Below are positions 1 to 5,675 of a stretch of 29,352 nucleotides of DNA, in pieces. Source of the DNA: a virus. Position 1 is the first letter of the stretch. Every line of letters begins with the position of its first letter. The notes beneath the pieces are model-generated. The model ran no database searches. It worked only from the letters and a program-made list of their open reading frames with translations, and was not told the DNA's origin. The translations under genes were made by a program, and so were the position numbers. The stretch lies in IMG/VR virus record IMGVR_UViG_3300049719_000023, positions 1 through 29,352 of that record; one strand, given 5' to 3'.

Positions 1-61
1 TACCATCATCTAGCCCTACGGTTATGCAGTTCCGCTGGGTCTCGTGCCTGCACCCTGCGCG

Positions 62-250
62 ACCGTGCGCAAAGGTGGTGACATCGTACCTCCCAGTGAC
101 AACTCCCCTACCTGCCGGAGACGGTGAGGTAGGGGCTTCTCGGTTCTTTGGACTCATTCAGCCCTCCCCGAAGGCGCTGCCCGCGCCTTGCGATGTTGAT
201 TGCCGCGTTGGTGTCGCGGTCCAGAACGAGCCCGCACGCGCAGGTATGTA
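62..250 (-). ncRNA. Candidate omega RNA (reRNA) of TnpB, boundaries approximate
   Basis: In IS200/IS605 elements the RNA guide used by TnpB is made from the 3' end of tnpB through the right end of the element. Here the tnpB stop lies inside a strong hairpin (105-135), and the shared CTCCCAG block follows at 90-96, which matches that layout. The guide would be the sequence just outside the element, read leftwards below about position 80. The location is inferred from family knowledge; the 5' boundary is arbitrary. Confidence 0.35.
105..135. repeat. Right-end hairpin of the IS element
   Basis: CCCCTACCT at 105-113 pairs with AGGTAGGGG at 127-135, a perfect 9-bp stem with a 13-nt loop. It contains the tnpB stop codon (108-110) and resembles the hairpin at the tnpA side (1720-1746) in stem ends and the CCTGCCGG segment. 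It is probably the right-end recognition hairpin and part of the omega RNA. Confidence 0.7.
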
Positions 251-1268
251 CCCGCACGCCGAGCCCCTTCTTGACCACGGCACCGCAACCGCTGCACTCC
301 TGACTCGTCCCGCGTGGATCCACGGCCACCACTTCGCGTCCAGCCTTTTCAGCTTTGGCCCGAATGATGTTCGTGAACTGTGCCCACCCGGCATCATGCA
401 CCTGCTTGGCCAGAGCCATTTGCGCGAGGCCCTTGACGTTGAGATTCTCGACGGCGATGACATCGAACCTGCGAACCAGGTCGAGCGCCGTCTTGTGGTG
501 AAAGTCGAGCCGCACACGACTGACCTTGTCGTGCCGCTTGGCGAGCTTTTGCGTGGCCTTGCGCCGTCGATGCGAGCCGCGCTTGCGCCGAGATACCACT
601 CGCTGCGCTTTTCCAAGCGCTTGCTGTGCGGTCTCGTAGGGGCGTGGGTTGGGAACCAACTCGCCGTTACTGAGCGCGGCGAATGTCGTGATGCCAACAT
701 CCACCCCGATACTTGCGCCGGTATCTGGCAGCGGACTGGGCTGCACGCCGTCGCAGGCGAAAGCCACGTACCAATGGCCGTCTCCGGACAACGTGACCGA
801 AGCCTGCTTGATTCTGCCCTCGACCGGGCGGTGCAGCTTGAGCTTGACGTTGCCGACACCAGCGAGCTTGACCCGCTTACCTCCGGCAGCAAGTCGCACG
901 CCATTGTTGTGGCTGGCGTCTTTGAACGTGAAAGTCCGGTAGCGGTCGCGACCCTTGAAGCGCGGGAAGCCTGGCTTCTCGCCGGCCTTGCAACGACGGA
1001 AGAACGCGCTGAAAGCTCGGTCGAGTCGAGTGATCGCGTCCTGCAAGAGATGTGTGTGGATCTTCCCGTACTCTGGCCGGACTTCGCGAATTCCGGCAAG
1101 CTCCCGCATTTGGCTGTACGCCGAGACCGTCTCGCCCGTGCGTCGGTACACGTCGCTCCGATGCTGAAGGGCGGCGTTGTAGAGTTCGCGCAGGAGCCAG
1201 ATCGTTCCGAGCATCGCGAGATGCTGTGTCCGACTCGGGTACAGGCGATAGCGGTAGACGCGAACCAT
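108..1268 (-). CDS. tnpB: TnpB, RNA-guided RuvC-like nuclease of the IS605 family
   Basis: TnpB is the ancestor-type RuvC nuclease that uses an RNA copied from the element's right end to cut DNA and help keep the element in place. The protein (386 aa, close to the family norm) starts MVRVYRYRLYPSRTQ, the usual N-terminal pattern. It has the RuvC-I aspartate in IGVDVGITTFAALSNG, the RuvC-II glutamate in VIAVENLNVKGL, a zinc ribbon (CSGC and later HTCACG) and the RuvC-III aspartate in LDRDTNAAINI. The second zinc-ribbon pair is spaced C-x-C. The ATG at 1268 is preferred over an upstream TTG at 1298 because the latter would run into tnpA. The gene is divergent from tnpA with 23 bases between start codons. 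No frameshift is seen, so all catalytic residues appear present. Confidence 0.92.
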   Translation of the reverse strand: MVRVYRYRLYPSRTQHLAMLGTIWLLRELYNAALQHRSDVYRRTGETVSAYSQMRELAGIREVRPEYGKIHTHLLQDAITRLDRAFSAFFRRCKAGEKPGFPRFKGRDRYRTFTFKDASHNNGVRLAAGGKRVKLAGVGNVKLKLHRPVEGRIKQASVTLSGDGHWYVAFACDGVQPSPLPDTGASIGVDVGITTFAALSNGELVPNPRPYETAQQALGKAQRVVSRRKRGSHRRRKATQKLAKRHDKVSRVRLDFHHKTALDLVRRFDVIAVENLNVKGLAQMALAKQVHDAGWAQFTNIIRAKAEKAGREVVAVDPRGTSQECSGCGAVVKKGLGVRVHTCACGLVLDRDTNAAINIARRGQRLRGGLNESKEPRSPYLTVSGR

Positions 1269-1291
1269 CCCAACATGGTACTCAGTTCGGT

Positions 1292-1705
1292 ATGCCAAAG
1301 CAAGCGATTCATCGCAATTTCAACGCTGTCTTTCGTCTTGTCTATCACTTGGTGTTGGTCTCAAAGTACAGGCGGCGCGTTTTCGACGCCCTCATGCTCG
1401 ACCGATGCAAAGACATCCTCGCCACCCTTTGCGCATCCTCGGGCGGCGCTTTGCTCGAATGCTCGGGCGAGGCGGACCACGTCCACGCCCTCATCGACAT
1501 GCCGCCTAGAGTCCGTCCGTCCGACCTCATAAACGTGCTCAAGACGGTATCCTCGCGCCTCTTGCGCAAGGAGTTCCCCGCGCTGCGAACCGCCTACCGG
1601 GGGAAAGCTGTCCTCTGGTCTCCAAGCTACTGCCTCATCTCAGCTGGCGGTGCGCCTATCGAGATCCTTCGCCAGTACGTGGAGAACCAGACCAGACCGG
1701 ATTGA
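1292..1705 (+). CDS. tnpA: TnpA, Y1 (HUH) transposase of the IS200/IS605 family
   Basis: TnpA cuts and rejoins single-stranded DNA at the element's ends during peel-and-paste transposition. The 137-aa product has the expected small size. It shows the N-terminal YHLVLVSKYRRRVF motif, the metal-binding HUH motif in EADHVHALIDMPP, and the C-terminal helix APIEILRQYVENQ with the presumed nucleophile tyrosine, preceded by WSPSYCLISAGG. The ATG at 1292 begins MPKQAIHRNF; a longer open frame upstream is antisense to tnpB and lacks family similarity. No clear ribosome binding site precedes the start, in keeping with the low expression usual for this family. An end hairpin follows 14 bases after the stop. 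Confidence 0.92.
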   Translation: MPKQAIHRNFNAVFRLVYHLVLVSKYRRRVFDALMLDRCKDILATLCASSGGALLECSGEADHVHALIDMPPRVRPSDLINVLKTVSSRLLRKEFPALRTAYRGKAVLWSPSYCLISAGGAPIEILRQYVENQTRPD

Positions 1706-1719
1706 TAGTGCTCCCAGAA

Positions 1720-1746
1720 CCCCCGCCTGCCGGGCCGAGGCGGGGG
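1720..1746. repeat. Left-end hairpin of the IS element (tnpA side)
   Basis: CCCCCGCCT (1720-1728) pairs with AGGCGGGGG (1738-1746) around a 9-nt loop. CTCCCAG at 1711-1717 precedes it and CTT follows, as at the other end. It has no run of T after the stem, so an end-recognition role is more likely than a Rho-independent terminator, although it may slow transcription leaving tnpA. Confidence 0.6.
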
Positions 1747-1810
1747 CTTGCCCGATCTGGGTCACGATTCTTTCTTGCATCTTCCGCGCGTTCGTGTACC
1801 GTAAAAGACA

Positions 1811-1872
1811 TGCGAGACTCGAAACACTTGATCCGTCGAAGGATGCCGCACGCACTCCCCACGAGTCTCGCA
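1811..1872. repeat. Perfect 11-bp inverted repeat with 40-nt loop
   Basis: TGCGAGACTCG (1811-1821) and CGAGTCTCGCA (1862-1872) are exact reverse complements. The loop holds a smaller stem ATCC/GGAT around GTCGAA. It lies between the IS end and a small plus-strand lipoprotein gene whose start is 51 bases further on. It could be a structured leader, an operator, or an old terminator; the sequence does not decide. Nothing else recognisable was found in 1747-1922. Confidence 0.55.
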
Positions 1873-1922
1873 GCTTTGGGTAGATCGTGCGGGCGGCGTC
1901 CTTGGGCGGGTGAGGGCTCACC

Positions 1923-2147
1923 ATGAAAACTGCGATGCTTGTTTTGTTCCTTGGCCTGGTCGGTGGATGCGATGGTGCTGGCGGGTTCGGCGAGGCGCCG
2001 GGCGCGGATGCAGGAAGCGATGCGGGAGGCCCCACCAACATCATAGGCAGGTGTCACCAAGACCCGCCTGCCTGCCCCTCTGGCCAGGTCGTGCTTGAGG
2101 GTCCCAATGAGTGTGAGCTTGGCTGTGGGGCGGTCGACGAAAGGTGA
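1923..2147 (+). CDS. Small putative lipoprotein, cysteine-rich
   Basis: This 74-aa protein is not recognised by family. Residues 1-16 (MKTAMLVLFLGLVGGC) form a lipoprotein signal: one positive residue, a hydrophobic core and a VGGC lipobox, so the mature protein would be anchored in a membrane through Cys16. After the lipobox comes a flexible Gly/Ala/Asp linker (GADAGSDAGG), then a short Cys-containing tail with four more cysteines. TGAGGG lies about 6 bases before the ATG. The next gene starts 4 bases after its stop with its own AAGGTGA, so the two are probably co-transcribed. It is on the strand opposite to the phage structural genes. It could be a phage moron altering the host surface, or a host gene next to the phage end. 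Confidence 0.6.
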   Translation: MKTAMLVLFLGLVGGCDGAGGFGEAPGADAGSDAGGPTNIIGRCHQDPPACPSGQVVLEGPNECELGCGAVDER

Positions 2148-2151
2148 TGCC

Positions 2152-2412
2152 ATGCTAAACGCCATCGCACTCGCAGCGCTACTTGCCCAGCCCCCCTCCG
2201 CCACGGCGAAGCCGCCACTGCTTCCCAGCCTCGAACTCGCGCGCCCCGCGTGGGCCTTCGAGCCGATGCCGTGGATTCCAGACGAGCCCGAGTTTCCGTT
2301 CGGTGTCGCGTTCGCAGACTTTATCGATGACGTTCGATCTGAGTCGCTCATGTCCACGGTGACGCCATTCGCGGTTGAAGATGCCGCGCAGCCGTTCGCG
2401 GGGGAGGAGTAG
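2152..2412 (+). CDS. Hypothetical protein, possibly exported
   Basis: The product is 86 aa and unrecognised. The ATG at 2152 is chosen because AAGGTGA (2141-2147) sits at good spacing and overlaps the stop of the preceding lipoprotein gene. The N-terminus MLNAIALAALLAQPPSATA looks like a weak signal peptide with an A-T-A cleavage site, but it has no basic residue before the hydrophobic stretch. The rest is Pro-rich and acidic (EPMPWIPDEPEFPFG) and ends in AGEE. It ends 7 bases before the convergent stop of the large fibre gene, with no obvious terminator between. Coding status is supported mainly by the ribosome binding site and coupling to its neighbour. Confidence 0.45.
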   Translation: MLNAIALAALLAQPPSATAKPPLLPSLELARPAWAFEPMPWIPDEPEFPFGVAFADFIDDVRSESLMSTVTPFAVEDAAQPFAGEE

Positions 2413-2418
2413 GTGATG

Positions 2419-5400
2419 TTATTGAAAAACTTCAACGACCAGATTGCTCAAATTGGCTGGGACTGTGCAGGTTGAGCCGGCGATAGCCCTTAACTGCGCG
2501 GCTATGGTGTGGCTACCGGCAGCCACGGTGGTAGAAGCCACGTTGAACATAGGAGCATAGCCAGCCCCAACTGCTGCGAACCTATTTTCAGGCCCCATGG
2601 GCGCCGCAGGCACGGAGTCATATAGGCGCATATAGCAAGTAGTGACACCACTGGCTCCAACTGTAAACATAGCATGCGCCACAACGGTAGCTGTTGCCGT
2701 GGGAGAAATTACCGTCGACGCGACTGTGGTCCAGTTTCCAAATGTATCTGTTGGGGCGTCTATGCCATTGGAACCACTGCTGGCTGCCAACAACCTACCG
2801 TTCACCCATGAATTGAGCGACCCGCTGCCGTCGCTGACGGGGATGACTGACGGGGTGGGCGTGTTGTTCGCTTCCACCGTCGAGGCGATCACCTTCGAGC
2901 CTGTGAAGTACGCAAGTCCTCCCGTGGTTCCGCTGCCGGTGATGTCGTTGGTGATCCAACTGTTCAGGGTTCCGCTGCCATCGGCGACGGGAACGACGTT
3001 CGGCGTTGGGGTGGGGGTGAGATTCGCCGTCGAGCCGAGGGTGTTGGACGATGACCAATAAGCCAGCCCGCCGGTCGTGCCGCTTCCATGCGGCGGCGTG
3101 TAGCCGAGCGCGTTCGTGACGTCGGTTGAGTTGATGTTCGTCGCACCTGTAGCAAAGCCGGATGCGGCCAGCGTCACCTTGCTGTAGGTCCCAGGGACGA
3201 CCCAGCTTCCCCTGGCCGTATCCAAGTCGCCCGAGTTGAGGCTGCTCGCCGCCGTCATGAGACCGTTCTCAAAGTTTCCGGCAGTGACGTGCGTGCCGCT
3301 TACCCCTGTCCCCGCCACGGGCGTGAAGCCGAGCGCACCCGTGATCTGTCCGCTGTTGATCTGTGAGAGAGGGTGGACGTGGTCAGCGCGCGCGGCGGTG
3401 CTGCCGACTCCGACGGTGCCCGCGCCGCCGTAGGTCTCCGCCGTCGGGGTGCTGACCGATAGCGAGACGCCCGCGGCAGGCGTCTGCCAAGTCGCGTGCG
3501 TGGCGTCGGTGGTCATGAGCACCTGGCTGGCCCCGCTGGGAGCGGTCGAGCTGATCGCGACGTTTGAGCCCGCGGCGACGAAGGCGTTGGCCGGCGCTCC
3601 GGTGATCCAGTTGTTCAAATTCGACGCCGTCGACACGGGGATGACGCCGCTCGCTGGCGTGGTCTGGCCGATGTCGGTCTGTGACACCGTTTGCGTTCCG
3701 GTCCAAGTCTTCGTCGAGTTCGGGAATACCGCGACGGTTGCAACTCCTGTCCCCGTGCTGGTGACGGTGTTGGATATGCCAGTGATGGCAGCGATGCTGG
3801 TGTTGGTGGTGGTCGCGGTCGCGGTGCTGGTGCCCGTGCCGGAGCGGTAGACGTAGACGATACCGCCTTGGCCGGTGAGGGTCTGGCTTGCGGGGACGGC
3901 GCCGACGTCGGCCGCGGTGATGGCCACGTTGGTGCTGGTAAGGGTTTTGCCGGCGATGACCTGGCTGGTGGGGACGTCGCCCGAGACGTGGGTGACGGTG
4001 CCGTTCATTGGCGTGAAAGGCGCGTTTCCGACCGCGTTTGAGCCGGTGAACGCCGCCCACTGGCCCGATGTCCCGCTGACCGCTGCGTTCGCTGCCGTGG
4101 TCCCGGCTCCTACCGGGTCGGCGCCAACATCGCTCGCGGTGCAAACAACATCGGCGTCGAGTCCGTGGCCGCACACGAAACGATCACCTGGCAACCACGC
4201 GGGGTCTATGGTGGCGGGTGTGGTGCGGGACTTGACGACTTTGTTCGCCGCTGGCGTCGCCGTGATGTTGTTCGCACTCACGTCTCCGTTCACGTCGAGC
4301 GTGGTTGCGGGATTAGTTTTGTTGATGCCGATGTTGCCATTGTCGTAGGCAGTCGAATTGGTCAGCGACGTGACGGTGACTGTAATGGTAGCCGTCCCTG
4401 TCGTGGTGCTGGTCTGCGTGTAGGTGGTCCACTTGGCCATAAAATTGGCGTTGCCCGTGCCGGTCGCGGTGCTGGTGCTTGTCGCCGACGACGGCGGAAT
4501 CCAGGATGGGTCGATCTTGCCTGTACCGTCTGCAAGTGGGCATCCGCCGGGGGTTGCGGACGTGGTGCAGGGGAGCCAGCCGATTGCGATATGGTGGTTA
4601 GTGTCAGCCTGGGGGATGAAGCTCGCCGTGGGGGTGGCGTTGATGTTGTTGGCAAACACGTTTGCGCTCCCATCGAATCCGGCCGTGCCGGACGCGCCTA
4701 CACGAAGAAGGTAGGCGCCGCAAGTCGTGTTCCCGATGTCAATCTCTCCAGCTTGGCAGATAGCGAATCTGCCGGTCTCCGCAACTGTAGTGAAATACGT
4801 CCCTATCGGGGCTGTCGAAAAAATGATGTTGCCGTTCGTTACGCCAATCTTCGCCGCGAAACCATAGGACCCGTAAACGCCAAATCTGTCATTGAACCCG
4901 ATCACATTGGATCCGATTGAAAGAGGACTGGTCCCAGCCGTGATCACTCTGTTAAGAAGTAGCTGCCCGAAGCTGTCAAACTGCGCTTGTCCAGATGAAC
5001 CTAGCGAAAACATCCCCGGCGCCGCGCTCGCGTTTCCAATGCTGATATTCATCTCGGTTGTGGTGCTGGAGCCCGTACCGATACCCGTCGCCGTGACCGT
5101 CTTGGTGCCGGTGCCCGTGGCTGTCGCGGACGCGGTTCCTGACACCGTCTGCGTTCCCGTGAGCGTGCCGGTCCCCGCGCATGTCCCTGTTCCCGTGGCC
5201 GTCGCTGTGATCGTGTAGGTGCCGGTTGCCGTCGACGAGCCCGTGGCCGTGGTTGTGATGGTGCCAAGTCCGGTGATGCTGCCGGGGAGGAAGTATTGCG
5301 GGGGCGGGATGATGTCCGTCGTGGACCACGTCCCGGTCGCGCAAGAGTTCATCGTCACTGTCTGACCAGATGGGGTGACCATCGTGTAGCCGCGCGCCGA

Positions 5401-5580
5401 CTCGATGCACCTGGTCTGCCCGGTTGGGTGGGCGGCGTTGACCGTCGTGGCGTCCTTCTGGGCCGCGCCCGCGTAGCCTGCCCCGTCGGTTCCCTGGACG
5501 GTGGTCACGGCCCACGCAGCGGGCGGCAGCGCCAGCGAGGCGATGAACAGGCCGAGAAGGATTGCGCGTGTGCGTCTCAT
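2419..5580 (-). CDS. Large tail-fibre-like protein with Sec signal peptide
   Basis: This 1053-aa protein is the last gene of the minus-strand array. Residues 1-24 form a convincing Sec signal peptide (basic MRRTR, hydrophobic LLGLFIASLAL, AWA cleavage site), which is unusual for a virion fibre. Residues 105-175 are almost entirely Thr/Gly/Ala/Ser. The middle has a fibre motif, NIGINKTNPATTLDVNG, resembling the GIGTT-P-LDVNG pattern of S74-type fibres, although no S74 chaperone domain is seen. Later segments repeat PTPxVxPVxDGSGxLNSW and the GSGTTGGLAY motif. The C-terminal ~110 residues (from about TDTFGNW to VVEVFQ) look like a separate beta-rich domain. GGAGGC precedes the ATG, which overlaps the stop of the small membrane ORF (ATGA). 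It may be an adhesin-like fibre or receptor-binding protein. Confidence 0.8.
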   Translation of the reverse strand: MRRTRAILLGLFIASLALPPAAWAVTTVQGTDGAGYAGAAQKDATTVNAAHPTGQTRCIESARGYTMVTPSGQTVTMNSCATGTWSTTDIIPPPQYFLPGSITGLGTITTTATGSSTATGTYTITATATGTGTCAGTGTLTGTQTVSGTASATATGTGTKTVTATGIGTGSSTTTEMNISIGNASAAPGMFSLGSSGQAQFDSFGQLLLNRVITAGTSPLSIGSNVIGFNDRFGVYGSYGFAAKIGVTNGNIIFSTAPIGTYFTTVAETGRFAICQAGEIDIGNTTCGAYLLRVGASGTAGFDGSANVFANNINATPTASFIPQADTNHHIAIGWLPCTTSATPGGCPLADGTGKIDPSWIPPSSATSTSTATGTGNANFMAKWTTYTQTSTTTGTATITVTVTSLTNSTAYDNGNIGINKTNPATTLDVNGDVSANNITATPAANKVVKSRTTPATIDPAWLPGDRFVCGHGLDADVVCTASDVGADPVGAGTTAANAAVSGTSGQWAAFTGSNAVGNAPFTPMNGTVTHVSGDVPTSQVIAGKTLTSTNVAITAADVGAVPASQTLTGQGGIVYVYRSGTGTSTATATTTNTSIAAITGISNTVTSTGTGVATVAVFPNSTKTWTGTQTVSQTDIGQTTPASGVIPVSTASNLNNWITGAPANAFVAAGSNVAISSTAPSGASQVLMTTDATHATWQTPAAGVSLSVSTPTAETYGGAGTVGVGSTAARADHVHPLSQINSGQITGALGFTPVAGTGVSGTHVTAGNFENGLMTAASSLNSGDLDTARGSWVVPGTYSKVTLAASGFATGATNINSTDVTNALGYTPPHGSGTTGGLAYWSSSNTLGSTANLTPTPTPNVVPVADGSGTLNSWITNDITGSGTTGGLAYFTGSKVIASTVEANNTPTPSVIPVSDGSGSLNSWVNGRLLAASSGSNGIDAPTDTFGNWTTVASTVISPTATATVVAHAMFTVGASGVTTCYMRLYDSVPAAPMGPENRFAAVGAGYAPMFNVASTTVAAGSHTIAAQLRAIAGSTCTVPANLSNLVVEVFQ
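5056..5268 (-). repeat. Thr/Gly/Ala low-complexity tract in the fibre gene
   Basis: Codons for residues 105-175 of the large fibre-like protein are built from imperfect repeats of TATGTGT/TATGSS type. Similar shorter Thr-rich stretches occur further along the same gene. Such tracts can form extended linkers and are prone to length change by slippage or recombination. Confidence 0.7.
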
Positions 5581-5675
5581 GCGAGCCTCCAGAGTGCAGC
5601 GATGCCGGCCATGGCGGCGACGAACGCGCCGGCAAGAATGGCGGCGTCAACGTAGATGTCTTTGCGTAGGGTCAA
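5577..5675 (-). CDS. Tiny single-span membrane protein (32 aa)
   Basis: The frame reads MTLRKDIYVDAAILAGAF followed by VAAMAGIAALWRLA, a short basic N-terminus plus one hydrophobic helix of about 20 residues. It fills the gap between two large secreted fibre-like genes. Its TTG start overlaps the stop of the upstream gene by two bases, and its TGA overlaps the ATG of the downstream gene (ATGA). A GGCGGTGA stretch sits before the TTG. These overlaps make it likely to be translated. It could be a small holin-like or anchoring peptide, or only a coupling ORF; no family is recognised. The start codon is the least certain part, as an internal ATG would give only 11 residues. Confidence 0.5.
   Translation of the reverse strand: MTLRKDIYVDAAILAGAFVAAMAGIAALWRLA

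Larger units (their letters stand above)
90..1750. mobile_element. IS200/IS605-family insertion sequence (tnpA + tnpB, IS605-type divergent arrangement)
   Basis: The element is defined by an HUH/Y1 transposase gene (tnpA, plus strand) and a divergent tnpB gene (minus strand), each followed at its 3' side by a G/C-rich hairpin. The hairpins (105-135 and 1720-1746) share the order CTCCCAG, CCCC-rich stem, CCTGCCGG loop side and GGGGCTT in the same orientation on the plus strand, as expected of the subterminal hairpins recognised by Y1 transposases. This family has no terminal inverted repeats or target duplications, so the exact ends cannot be set; the coordinates run from just outside one hairpin block to just outside the other. 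Both genes look uninterrupted, so the element may be active. Confidence 0.85.

Noticed and set aside
158-1348. A second minus-strand open frame of about 396 residues
   Set aside because: It overlaps tnpB in another frame, is rich in Ser/Arg as is typical of GC-rich shadow frames, and shows no domain.
24-1532. Long plus-strand open frame of about 500 residues across the IS element
   Set aside because: It is antisense to tnpB and has no family-like sequence; tnpB has all its catalytic motifs on the other strand.
1811-1872. Hammerhead-like ribozyme suggested by GAAAC after a stem
   Set aside because: The needed CTGATGA core is absent from this stretch, so only a plain inverted repeat is claimed.
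1656-2435. Minus-strand open frame of 259 residues opposite the lipoprotein pair
   Set aside because: It crosses the IS end hairpin and the tnpA 3' end, and the plus-strand frames have ribosome binding sites and a lipobox.
3383-4174. Arg/His-rich minus-strand frame of 263 residues inside the large fibre gene
   Set aside because: It is a shifted frame of the fibre gene on the same strand, with a composition produced by Thr/Gly/Ala codons read out of frame.
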